Of a stretch of DNA of 57,379 nucleotides, positions 25,420 through 32,679 are shown piece by piece. The translations under genes were made by a program, and so were the position numbers. Each line of letters starts with the position of its first letter. Position 1 is the first letter of the stretch. The stretch covers positions 1-57,379 of the forward strand of contig JAOMAZ010000006.1 of NCBI GenBank assembly GCA_028344335.1. The letters run 5' to 3'. The notes below the pieces were generated by a model that saw only the letters and a program-made list of their open reading frames with translations, made no database searches and was not told the DNA's origin. The stretch comes from Deltaproteobacteria bacterium (GTDB taxonomy: Archaea > Thermoplasmatota > Poseidoniia > Poseidoniales > Poseidoniaceae).

Positions 25420-26238
25420 ATGGAGGTGGAAGTTCCGCAGCCGTCTATGGCGAAACCATGGTCGACCAGCCATATCGGCTTTCTTGCTGGTGAATTTACA
25501 GAACTGCGCATTTCTGCTGATGTTAAAGAACAACTTGTCAAATTGATGTTGGCAGAATTAGACCGGCTAGTTCCAACCATGGAAGATGAAACTATTGAAA
25601 ACCATCCAGAACGAAAAACCCTAGACGACCCACAAAGAACTCGTCTCAATTACAACCGGACCCGCGAGTTGATGATTGAACGCATTTCAAAACTGGAATC
25701 GGTAGGCTCAGCAGCAGTACAACGCGGAATTGACGACCTTGAGACATTTCTGTCCAATACTATCCGAGCAGCCTCAGAAGCAGCAGCGGTTGATCGTGTT
25801 GGGACTATCAAACCCCGGCACCTCCAGAAAGTCGTCAAACTACAAGATGATGGAGTCGATATTGCAAAAGCAATGCCATCTCCAGAAGATGATTCCTTAT
25901 CAGAAGCAATGGATAGCAGAGCCAATGTATTGACGCCAACTAGTCTGAGAAGGATGGCCAAACAATTCGCTGAAATGCCAGTTACAGATGCAGCCATAGA
26001 AGAATTACTAGCGCTATATTACGATGTGGTTGAGCAAACTGAAGCGGGAATAAGAGAATCAATAATGCTAGGAAATAGTGCAGAAGGTTTCATTCAAAGA
26101 TTATCAGAAATGAAATCATTGATGATGCTTGGTTGGATGAAAAGAATGCTAAAGAGAAGTGGAGAGTATGCAAGAGAGCGCGGTTACAAACGTATCGATA
26201 TTGAGCAGGTTGTCCACCTCGATGCTTTCCAAATCTAA
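25420..26238 (+). CDS. Putative double histone-fold protein
   Basis: A 272-residue protein with no signal peptide. Residues about 97-141 (VGSAAVQRGIDDLETFLSNT and following) align without a gap, over 45 positions, to archaeal histone helices 2 and 3 as I recall HMfB, including the conserved TIK before the last helix (VGTIKPRHLQKVV). A second unit begins near 170 (LTPTSLRRMAKQFAEMPVTD), matching histone helix 1 and the start of helix 2. It is interrupted by about 25 extra residues and ends with ARERGYKRIDIEQVV. The first 70 residues are separate and helical. Two folds in one chain would make an internal histone dimer. The role could be DNA packaging or a transcription-factor-like subunit. Confidence 0.6.
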   Translation: MEVEVPQPSMAKPWSTSHIGFLAGEFTELRISADVKEQLVKLMLAELDRLVPTMEDETIENHPERKTLDDPQRTRLNYNRTRELMIERISKLESVGSAAVQRGIDDLETFLSNTIRAASEAAAVDRVGTIKPRHLQKVVKLQDDGVDIAKAMPSPEDDSLSEAMDSRANVLTPTSLRRMAKQFAEMPVTDAAIEELLALYYDVVEQTEAGIRESIMLGNSAEGFIQRLSEMKSLMMLGWMKRMLKRSGEYARERGYKRIDIEQVVHLDAFQI

Positions 26239-26304
26239 AGCCTCTGCTTCTAATACAAGCCTTCATAGGTGATAATCAAATCGCCGGAGCAGGGAGAGAT
26301 ATCC

Positions 26305-26832
26305 ATGGGTAACATGATTGGAAAAGACGCACCAGAGTGGGCAACCACCGCATACGTAGACGGCGAGAAAACACTAATGAGTAGTGAAGATATGGCAGGG
26401 AAATGGTACTTAATTTACTGGTACCCACTTGATTTCACATTCATCTGCCCAACTGAGATTGTTGGTTTTGAAGCACTCAAAGATGATTTCGCAGATGACG
26501 ACATCACTGTTATCGGATGCTCAACTGATTCTTGGTTCAGCCACAATGCTTGGTTCGCTGATGAAAACATCTTCCCCGGAGGAGTTACTCACCCAGTACT
26601 AGCAGACACAACTCACAGTGTAACAAAGAAATTCGACATGATGAACAAGGCCATGGGCGTTGGTTTCCGTGGAACTGTTCTAGTTGACCCAGAAGGCAAG
26701 GTGCAGATGTACAGCATCAACGGCATGGATGCAGGCCGCAGTCCAAATGAGATCTTACGCACTTGCCAAGCAACCCAGTCCGGCGGACTTTGTGGCGCTG
26801 ATTGGAAGAAGGGCGATGGCTTCGCAGCCTGA
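26305..26832 (+). CDS. 2-Cys peroxiredoxin (AhpC/TSA family)
   Basis: A 175-residue thiol peroxidase that reduces H2O2 and organic peroxides. The peroxidatic cysteine is Cys48 in DFTFICPTEIVGFEAL. A resolving cysteine is at 163 in GLCGADWKKGD, with an extra cysteine at 153. RGTVLVDPEGKVQ is the expected conserved strand. The ATG at 26305 has a GGGAGAG sequence about 6 nt upstream and is preferred to the earlier in-frame codon at 26269. It is immediately followed by a thioredoxin-like gene that is likely its reductant. Confidence 0.93.
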   Translation: MGNMIGKDAPEWATTAYVDGEKTLMSSEDMAGKWYLIYWYPLDFTFICPTEIVGFEALKDDFADDDITVIGCSTDSWFSHNAWFADENIFPGGVTHPVLADTTHSVTKKFDMMNKAMGVGFRGTVLVDPEGKVQMYSINGMDAGRSPNEILRTCQATQSGGLCGADWKKGDGFAA

Positions 26833-26834
26833 AT

Positions 26835-26841
26835 AAGGAGG
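26835..26841 (+). promoter_or_regulatory. Strong Shine-Dalgarno deciding an AUC start
   Basis: AAGGAGG sits directly after the peroxiredoxin stop codon and 7 nt before ATC at 26849. It is the best ribosome-binding site in this area, yet no ATG, GTG or TTG follows in the right window in any useful frame. It therefore argues for initiation at the ATC codon of the thioredoxin-like gene. Confidence 0.65.
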
Positions 26842-26848
26842 AATACCC

Positions 26849-27172
26849 ATCGAAATTCTCGATGGCAAGAGTTGGGAGGATTTCCTCTCAACAGGAACAG
26901 CATTGCTGATGCTCGGCAAGACTACTTGTGTTGCTTGCAATGAGTGGACAAGTGAATTGGATGGTTGGGAATCAACCCACCCACAATTGAAGGTTGCCAA
27001 GATTTTACTTGACCAACCCGGACTTGGTAGATTCAAAATTGCCCATCCTTGGGTAGCTGAAGTCGACATGCTACCATGGAATGTCCTATTTATCGATGGT
27101 GAAATCAGCAAGCAGTGGGCTGGTAGCGGCACCAGCCGACTCGAGAACAGATTAGCCAGAATTATTGGTTGA
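26849..27172 (+). CDS. Thioredoxin-like protein, apparent AUC start
   Basis: The thioredoxin fold is readable from ATC at 26849: (M)EILDGKSWEDFLSTGTALL, then LGKTTCVACNEW with the redox pair Cys27-x-x-Cys30, and VDMLPWNVLFIDGE containing the pre-proline strand. The total is 107 residues. The only canonical start in frame after the preceding stop (26834) is TTG at 26903, which would remove the first strand and helix. A strong AAGGAGG lies 7 nt before ATC. Downstream of peroxiredoxin it probably supplies electrons to that enzyme. The CVAC active site is unusual compared with CGPC of thioredoxin. The 3' end overlaps the convergent gene by 11 nt. Confidence 0.8.
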   Translation: MEILDGKSWEDFLSTGTALLMLGKTTCVACNEWTSELDGWESTHPQLKVAKILLDQPGLGRFKIAHPWVAEVDMLPWNVLFIDGEISKQWAGSGTSRLENRLARIIG

Positions 27173-27446
27173 GAGCTTTAGTCCAGCGATTTGCTGCTGG
27201 CACACCCATAACTTCGATGTGAACATTGTCAATACCTTTTTTCTTGGCTAATTTTGTTCGCAAGGAGACCAAGTCAAGAAGGCAACAGGGACATTGTGAG
27301 CGACTTGGTTCTATTGCCACACGTAGCAAACCATCATTCAAGTCTACAGCCTTAATATTCAATTCATTCTGACCATGTGGATCAGGCCATGCCTTCAGTA
27401 GAGAAGCAACTTGGAGTAGACTAGCCCGCCGCTTCTTCTCGCTCAT
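27162..27446 (-). CDS. Small MIP18/DUF59-like protein
   Basis: A 94-residue protein. The pattern of a helix, WPDPHG, two strands (LLRVAIEPSRSQCPCC) and a long helix (LLDLVSLRTKLAKKKGIDNV) then a last strand (HIEVMGV) follows the MIP18/PaaD-like fold, where a conserved Cys sits at the SxxCP position. Members assist iron-sulfur cluster assembly. Here the site has three cysteines (52, 54, 55). The assignment is a fold-level resemblance. ATG 27446 is used; 27464 would add six residues. The gene follows xseB, whose stop overlaps its region, so it is probably the last gene of the xseA-xseB unit. Confidence 0.55.
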   Translation of the reverse strand: MSEKKRRASLLQVASLLKAWPDPHGQNELNIKAVDLNDGLLRVAIEPSRSQCPCCLLDLVSLRTKLAKKKGIDNVHIEVMGVPAANRWTKALNQ

Positions 27447-27460
27447 AGCCTCACCACTCA

Positions 27461-27661
27461 TCAATCGTCGTTTGATTGCTCCGCTTCCTCGACCGTCAAT
27501 TTCCGAAGGCTTCCTTCAGCCTTCTCCAATTCCTTACTACATTCGGCAAGTAATTTCTTACCTTCTTCAAATAAGGCAAGAGTTTCCTCTAATTCACTTT
27601 CTCCAGTATCGAGCATTTGCACGATTTCTTCTAATCTCTGTATTCTTTCGTTATATTTCAT
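27461..27661 (-). CDS. xseB: Exodeoxyribonuclease VII small subunit
   Basis: About 66 residues from ATG 27661. The helical hairpin pattern YNERIQRLEEIVQMLDTGES and ETLALFEEGKKLLAECSKEL is the XseB signature (usually LExxVxxLExGxLxLExxLxxFExGxxL). XseB binds in several copies along the helical arm of XseA and is needed for activity. A GGAGG lies 9 nt upstream within the 3' end of xseA, and the start is 1 nt after the xseA stop, so translation is probably coupled. Confidence 0.9.
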   Translation of the reverse strand: MKYNERIQRLEEIVQMLDTGESELEETLALFEEGKKLLAECSKELEKAEGSLRKLTVEEAEQSNDD

Positions 27662-27662
27662 A

Positions 27663-28853
27663 TCAATCATCCTCCAAAGGTGCAACGGATAATTCTCCGT
27701 CGTGGAATTGTAATTTCATTGTTGATTGACTTGCAGCAGCAGCAGCAGTGCGAATGACCATGCCATCCTCACCCTTAACCATGCTATAACCGCGTTTCAA
27801 AACGGCATGTGGATTGGTGAATTCAAGCACTGTGGAATAGCGTTGTAGCCTTTGGCGCTCAGCATTAAACCGAGAAGTAGTCAGGCGGGTCAAGATATTA
27901 TTCAGCATTAACAATGATTCTCGAGCCTTCCCCATGCCGATGAGAGGGGCAGAAGCAAGACGCAGTTTGAGGTTGTATAATCTCTCTTTTCGCCGAGATA
28001 ACCAGCGATTCAAACCGCCTTCCAACCTGCTACTGAACTCATCAAGCATGATATCATGGTCACCACGTATTGGGATGACCATCTCCATAGCATGGGTAGG
28101 AGTTGCAGCACGATGGTCTGCCACTAAGTCAGAAACTAGGTGGTCGGATTCGTGTCCAACTGCTGAAACGATGGGTACTGGTGATTCAAGAATAGCCTCG
28201 ATTACCGGTTCCAGATTGAACGACCATAGGTCCTCAGGACTGCCACCACCTCGACCAACCACTACAACTGAAGGAGAAAGAGTATATGCAGCCCTCAGCG
28301 CTCTTGGCAGAAGTGAATGAGATTCTTTACCCTGTACGACAGTTTCTATGACAGTACAACGAATATCAGTCCATCTTTCGTCACGTATTCGCAACATGTC
28401 CGAGAGAGCGGCTGAACCCGCTCCAGTAACAATGACAACATGTTTAGGAACTGTAGGCAAAGGTCGTTGAAGCAGGTCCAGAGAGCCATTTACTTGTAAT
28501 TTATCAATTAATTTTCTCTTCATTTCTTCAAGCAAGCCAATATTTGTCGAGGCCCTTAGTTGTTCAACTTGAAGTTGAACTCGTCCTTGAGGTGGATAGA
28601 GGTCTACTGAGGCGATGATCAAAACTTCCATTCCATCCTCTAGTCCATCTGGGAAATGCATTGCTTTGCCGCGCCAGGCCACACAATCCATTTTTCCATC
28701 CTCGTCTTTCAGAGAAAAGTAAGCGTGGCCGCTGGCTGCAACTCGGTATTGCGTTAATTCACCTTTTACCGCTACATTCCTGAATTGTGAGTTACGAAGC
28801 AGGTCGCGCAAGGCATGGGCCAGTTTTCCTACCCTCCATGTATCGCTCATCAC
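27663..28853 (-). CDS. xseA: Exodeoxyribonuclease VII large subunit
   Basis: A 396-residue nuclease subunit. An N-terminal OB-fold (VAVKGELTQYRVAASGHAYF, SLKDEDGKMDCVAW) is followed by the catalytic domain, with VIVTGAGSAALSDMLRIRDER, VVVGRGGGSPEDLWSFN and VSAVGHESDHLVSDLVADHRAATPTHA, all diagnostic of XseA. A coiled-coil arm and a short C-terminal domain with LKRGYSMV complete it. It degrades single-stranded DNA from both ends. The protein is a little short compared with about 450 residues in E. coli. Exonuclease VII is essentially a bacterial enzyme, so this is a probable ancient transfer. Confidence 0.95.
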   Translation of the reverse strand: MMSDTWRVGKLAHALRDLLRNSQFRNVAVKGELTQYRVAASGHAYFSLKDEDGKMDCVAWRGKAMHFPDGLEDGMEVLIIASVDLYPPQGRVQLQVEQLRASTNIGLLEEMKRKLIDKLQVNGSLDLLQRPLPTVPKHVVIVTGAGSAALSDMLRIRDERWTDIRCTVIETVVQGKESHSLLPRALRAAYTLSPSVVVVGRGGGSPEDLWSFNLEPVIEAILESPVPIVSAVGHESDHLVSDLVADHRAATPTHAMEMVIPIRGDHDIMLDEFSSRLEGGLNRWLSRRKERLYNLKLRLASAPLIGMGKARESLLMLNNILTRLTTSRFNAERQRLQRYSTVLEFTNPHAVLKRGYSMVKGEDGMVIRTAAAAASQSTMKLQFHDGELSVAPLEDD

Positions 28854-28888
28854 ACTGCCACCGTTGTCAGGGGTTCATCAACTGCGCG

Positions 28889-29245
28889 TTAAGCAGATGT
28901 TGGAATTGCACCGGCTGCCCATATCCCAATACCATAGGCAAGAATAGTACATAGAATCCCAACAGAAAGAGCTGGAATAAATTCCCAACCCCGCCCCAAT
29001 AACCAGGGAAGAACCGCAAATAATGCCAATGACGGCAATACCAACCAAAGAATGGAATGCGAAAACTCAGCCACTTTATCTACATCACCAGAGTCTCTCC
29101 ACAACCAAATAATTGCCATAATAGAGGTTAGAGGTAGCGATATTAGGAGCGCCCCAAAGAGGGATTTTGATTTCGCCAATTCACTCGCAGCAACAATGAT
29201 TGCGCCACTAAAAACACCTTTTCCAATCAGACCAAGCCAAGCCAT
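28889..29245 (-). CDS. DUF3147 family membrane protein
   Basis: A 118-residue protein with four predicted transmembrane helices. SGAIIVAASELAKSKSLFGA, LLISLPLTSIMAIIWLW and the short hydrophilic DSGDVDKVAEFS followed by ILWLVLPSLALFAVLPWLL are the typical DUF3147 pattern. Function is unknown in the family. ATG 29245 is preferred to GTG 29254. It is divergent from the membrane protein at 29279, with a very short intergenic region. Confidence 0.75.
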   Translation of the reverse strand: MAWLGLIGKGVFSGAIIVAASELAKSKSLFGALLISLPLTSIMAIIWLWRDSGDVDKVAEFSHSILWLVLPSLALFAVLPWLLGRGWEFIPALSVGILCTILAYGIGIWAAGAIPTSA

Positions 29246-29278
29246 GGTACCCACTAAAGGTACTCACATTCAAAATTT

Positions 29279-29986
29279 ATGCTAAGCGATGAGATGAAAA
29301 TAGGTGACAAACACGCAGTTGATATGAGCAAGCGACTTATTCGGCGCATTTGCTTTAGCGGGGGTATCATGTTACTAGTTCTCTGCCAGTTGAATTTTCC
29401 TTGGGTTGAGGATACAGAAGTGGCGCCAACAGGTGAAGACCCAGTCAAAGGAAATGGTACACTTGGAATCAGCCAAGACCCTTGGCAATGGTCAACAACA
29501 CAGAATTGGGAGAACGGTGAACGAGAGACTTTGATTCGTTCTGCTCGTGCTTGTGAACACCCAAGTATGCAAATAGATGTTGCATCTAATGATGACTTCG
29601 GTACAGCAAGATATAACTTGGGAGAAGGAGACTGCGAGGCAGTTGGTTCTGGAGGTAGGATTTCTGGATACGGCATTTGGGGAGTGCTGATGTTTTCATT
29701 TGGCTCATCATTTTTGGGGTATATTGGAGGGCGTCGAGCAATTCGGACAAGCCGATTCATTGTCGCATTAGGAGCAATTGCCATTCTCATTTGGTGGTAT
29801 ACTTCATTTCCTTTCATGCAAGAATATCCAGAGGTTGACCCCTTAGGAGATGGAAGGACATTATTCCTAGATATGGAAATTGCTGAAGGATTTTGGATGG
29901 CTTGTGCTGGAACAGGTTTAATCCTGCTAAACGTGTTATTGATGGGGCCGAGAAAACGTATAGTTGTGGATGATGAAGACTGGTAA
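29279..29986 (+). CDS. Hypothetical membrane protein with extracytoplasmic loop
   Basis: A 235-residue protein that I do not recognise. One hydrophobic helix near residues 26-42 is followed by a 90-residue polar segment containing two cysteines (ACEHP and GDCEAVG) that could form a disulfide. Three further helices start near 128 (GYGIWGVLMFSFGSSFLGYI). The C-terminus GPRKRIVVDDEDW is charged and probably cytoplasmic. Nothing suggests an enzyme. It stands alone between the divergent DUF3147 gene and a convergent RDD gene. Confidence 0.6.
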   Translation: MLSDEMKIGDKHAVDMSKRLIRRICFSGGIMLLVLCQLNFPWVEDTEVAPTGEDPVKGNGTLGISQDPWQWSTTQNWENGERETLIRSARACEHPSMQIDVASNDDFGTARYNLGEGDCEAVGSGGRISGYGIWGVLMFSFGSSFLGYIGGRRAIRTSRFIVALGAIAILIWWYTSFPFMQEYPEVDPLGDGRTLFLDMEIAEGFWMACAGTGLILLNVLLMGPRKRIVVDDEDW

Positions 29987-30057
29987 CTAGCTATGTATGA
30001 AGGCTAGCGTTAGCAGCGACCCACTGAATCTCCTTTGTATCGGTTCAATTTGGAAAA

Positions 30058-30873
30058 TCATTGAGCCCAATTGTCCATGCCTTTCTTTACAACTAAGGTT
30101 CGAGCGATGAGATCTTGATTCGTTTGCTTGTGGTCAGTCCAAAGTTGTGCTAAGTATCCGAATCCAAACGTAATGATTATCAGAAAAATCAAAGCATGTC
30201 GTTTGAGTGCCTTCTTCTTTGAAATTCTGTTCCCGTCATAGTCTGTAACAACCAACCCAAAGAGGCGTTTTCCTGGTGTTGCTTGCCATGATGAGGCATT
30301 GAAGAGAACAGGGTAAAACAGGCCAATAATTAGGAACAATTCGCCGGAAGAAATTCCAACCATTTCAAGGTTCAAGAGCATACTTGGGATACTAATCAGC
30401 AACAAATCGATCAAAAGAGCACAGGTTCGTGGTATAAATCCTGCAAAACGCCCTCTCTCTTCTCGAGAACCCCCCACTCCCTTGTAGACCATTTTATTTG
30501 GATATCCAAATTCATTAACACCAAATTGCGTCCTTTTCTTTTCTTCATTTGATTGAGTGTTGATTTCCTCCCAATCAATTTCAATATTTCCTTCTGTATA
30601 AGCGACTATACAATGTTGAACGAAACCAGAAAAATTAGGCATCTCTTTGGTGACTTCATTGAGTTTTTCATCAATAGAAATTGTTTTCTTTTTTTTGCTT
30701 TCACCATCGCCATTCTTTGATTGAGTGTTGATTTCCTCCCAATTAATTTCAATATTTCCTTCTGTATAAGTGACGATACAATGTTGAACGAAACCAGAAA
30801 AATTAGGCATCTCTTTGGTGATACCATTCAGCCCTGCATCAATAGAAATCGTCTTGTTCACTTTATTGCTCAT
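30058..30873 (-). CDS. Tandem ribbon-helix-helix-like units fused to an RDD membrane domain
   Basis: A 271-residue protein. Residues about 6-54 and 62-110 are near-identical copies. Each starts with a strand KTISID, a helix with LN..TKEMP and a helix NFSGFVQHCIV.YTEG, then a tail EI.WEEINTQS. The strand-helix-helix order with NFSxFV resembles archaeal ribbon-helix-helix DNA-binding proteins; the tail is extra. After a linker, residues 138-260 are an RDD domain, with FAGFIPRTCALLIDLLLISI containing the Arg and Asp, WQATPGKRLFGL and three or four hydrophobic helices. Downstream of it on the plus strand is a convergent gene. Membrane-tethered DNA binding is inferred. Confidence 0.65.
   Translation of the reverse strand: MSNKVNKTISIDAGLNGITKEMPNFSGFVQHCIVTYTEGNIEINWEEINTQSKNGDGESKKKKTISIDEKLNEVTKEMPNFSGFVQHCIVAYTEGNIEIDWEEINTQSNEEKKRTQFGVNEFGYPNKMVYKGVGGSREERGRFAGFIPRTCALLIDLLLISIPSMLLNLEMVGISSGELFLIIGLFYPVLFNASSWQATPGKRLFGLVVTDYDGNRISKKKALKRHALIFLIIITFGFGYLAQLWTDHKQTNQDLIARTLVVKKGMDNWAQ
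30551..30687. repeat. Direct repeat, copy 1 of 2
   Basis: This 137-nt stretch is repeated 168 nt downstream (30719-30855) with few differences, which are concentrated at the end nearest the second helix-forming codons. It encodes the second ribbon-helix-helix-like unit of the RDD protein. High identity at DNA level, including synonymous sites, indicates a recent duplication or gene conversion. Confidence 0.85.
30719..30855. repeat. Direct repeat, copy 2 of 2
   Basis: Second copy of the repeat that begins at 30551, offset by exactly 168 nt (56 codons), so the frame is kept. It encodes the first ribbon-helix-helix-like unit. Confidence 0.85.
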
Positions 30874-31032
30874 GATTGCCCATTAGCGGATGATAATTAA
30901 GCATGGTTGCGTATGTATGGAGATATGTATTGTAATTTCATCAGATTATCGACTTTGGGCAAGCAAAGGGTGTATCCGAAACCCCACTGCATTTCTTATG
31001 CAATACAATGGGCCTTCCTCATTCAAAGGCTT

Positions 31033-31215
31033 CTATTCATCTTCTATGACAGGTAAGTTTCTTCTACGGCGTTTTGCGTTGTTAGTTTGGCGTTCTTCAA
31101 CTTCTGCTAACTTACTAAGGATTTTCTTTCTCAATGCCCAGATAATGATTGCAATGGCAATGAAGTTAAAGGTGAATAAACCCCATTCGGTGCTCCCCCA
31201 AGTTGATATCGCCAT
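31033..31215 (-). CDS. Small single-pass membrane protein
   Basis: A 60-residue protein with one transmembrane helix (GLFTFNFIAIAIIIWALRKK) followed by a strongly basic segment (KRRRRNLPV) and an acidic tail, so the C-terminus is probably inside. It lies 13 nt after the ferredoxin stop on the same strand, which supports it being a real gene. No family is recognised. Confidence 0.55.
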   Translation of the reverse strand: MAISTWGSTEWGLFTFNFIAIAIIIWALRKKILSKLAEVEERQTNNAKRRRRNLPVIEDE

Positions 31216-31228
31216 CTTCCAACCTCTG

Positions 31229-31519
31229 TTAGAGCGGTGCTGTTAGGTCGATTGATACATTACCTTCGGGAATTCCAATACAGGTTAGGCGTGCTCCTTC
31301 TCCGACAAGATATTCATCTAAACCAGGTGGCAGTGGGTCATCCAATGGGATGATACCTTCGATGAGGCGAACCATGCATGTTCCGCAAGTTCCAGAAGTA
31401 CAATTGGTAGGAATTTCAATTCCAGCATCTTCAGCTAATTCCACAACCGTGGAAACCCTATCGACTTGTGCCGTTCCAAGAAGGATGCTGCCTCTGAAGA
31501 AGCGGATCACGTCTGGCAA
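31229..31519 (-). CDS. Plant-type [2Fe-2S] ferredoxin
   Basis: A 96-residue ferredoxin with the cluster ligands Cys40, Cys45, Cys48 and Cys80 (NCTSGTCGTC ... RLTC), the CX4CX2CX31C pattern of plant-type domains. The segment LIEGIIPLDDPLPPGLDEYL between the third and fourth cysteine fits the fold. It carries electrons in the cytoplasm; no partner oxidoreductase is adjacent. It ends just before a small membrane protein and lies downstream of the HhH/zinc protein. Confidence 0.92.
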   Translation of the reverse strand: MPDVIRFFRGSILLGTAQVDRVSTVVELAEDAGIEIPTNCTSGTCGTCMVRLIEGIIPLDDPLPPGLDEYLVGEGARLTCIGIPEGNVSIDLTAPL

Positions 31520-31528
31520 ACAATCGCC

Positions 31529-32617
31529 TCATCTATCTTCGTAGCGGGTCCAACGACCTGTTTGTTTGTTGAAGTATAGCCCAGCCTTCTTCATCCACTT
31601 GTTGAATTTAGTTGCTCCAGCCCCTGTCCTTAGGATGAAATCTTCACGGTCTTCTTGGGCTTGGATGTAGCCCTTGGCTGCTAAAGTCTGGTCAATCCAG
31701 TCGTTGATTGACATCAGTCCACCAGCAAGACTGCTTGCCTCTGTAGCTGCTGCCATCTGATCGGCAGTTGCTCCAGTCTTTTCCATGTCTTTGATAATTA
31801 ATTGGCTAACAGTTGTGAAGTCCTTGCTCGCAGGTTTAGCTGGAACAGATTCTCGTGGAGGCTTATTTTCATCGATTACTATTCTTGAACCATTTTCGAA
31901 AACACCATCTACAACATCTCCCAGTGCAGCAGTGAATGGAGTTTCACAATCCCAGCAAATGAAAGACCAATTATCTACATCATCCGGGTTTCTACAGGAA
32001 CGTGGGTCTAATTCATCACCACATTCAGGGCAAGCATGGAGAACTAGTTTTGGAACCATCAATCTTCTGAAATCAACAATATCTTGAGGAGTTCCTACTA
32101 GGTCCAGCATCTCATGGTCTCTTGCTGCTTCTAATCCACGAGTTTCTAATTGGTCTCGAATCTTTGATTTCTGGTCATCCTTAGACTCATCGTAGAGGTT
32201 GTTTTCCAGTTTAACGATTAATTCAACAGTTTTACCGAGTCTATTCATGACAATTTTTTGGTTTCTGAAAGCATCTACCCTTGCCAACTTCAAGCGGTCC
32301 TTTTGCTCGGCGAGGTCTGCTAAGATGTCTTTTTGTTCACGGCGGAACTTTTGCTCCTCAATTTTGCTGCTCTTCTTTCGTTCTGGGGCTAGAACTTTTG
32401 CTAGGTAGCGTTCTTTACCGTGAGATTGAGGACCAGCCTTGATTATGGTGAGCACACCTTCTGCGATATCGGCTTTGAGACCGTAATTATCAACAAGTTG
32501 TGATTTGTCAATTTTCTTTAAATCTCCAATTTTCAAACCGGCGTCGGCTAAATGCATAGCCGTAGTATCATCAATTCCTCTGCGAAGCAGAGCCAAATAG
32601 GTGTCCTTCTTTGCCAT
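31529..32617 (-). CDS. Unknown protein with HhH-like, coiled-coil, zinc-ribbon and C-terminal domains
   Basis: A 362-residue cytoplasmic protein. Residues 1-60 look like a helix-hairpin-helix region (LLRRGIDDTTAMHLADAGLK). Residues 75-150 are a charged coiled coil. Residues 195-230 form a zinc ribbon (CPECG ... CWDC). The C-terminal 90 residues are compact, with ILRTGAGATKFNKWMKKAGL and a final strand pair ending in GRWTRYEDR. Nucleic-acid binding is inferred from these modules and from the position directly downstream of ksgA in the information-processing cluster. I recognise no named family. ATG 32617 is chosen over GTG 32626. Confidence 0.6.
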   Translation of the reverse strand: MAKKDTYLALLRRGIDDTTAMHLADAGLKIGDLKKIDKSQLVDNYGLKADIAEGVLTIIKAGPQSHGKERYLAKVLAPERKKSSKIEEQKFRREQKDILADLAEQKDRLKLARVDAFRNQKIVMNRLGKTVELIVKLENNLYDESKDDQKSKIRDQLETRGLEAARDHEMLDLVGTPQDIVDFRRLMVPKLVLHACPECGDELDPRSCRNPDDVDNWSFICWDCETPFTAALGDVVDGVFENGSRIVIDENKPPRESVPAKPASKDFTTVSQLIIKDMEKTGATADQMAAATEASSLAGGLMSINDWIDQTLAAKGYIQAQEDREDFILRTGAGATKFNKWMKKAGLYFNKQTGRWTRYEDR

Positions 32618-32679
32618 GAGTCCCACCGATGCGGGTCAAGCCGAGGGGGGGACCCTATGTGAACCCCGCGATATATGAT

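Noticed and set aside
30890-31246. Plus-strand ORF of 118 codons
   Set aside because: It lies opposite the small membrane protein and has biased, unfamily-like residues; the minus-strand gene with the ferredoxin is better supported.
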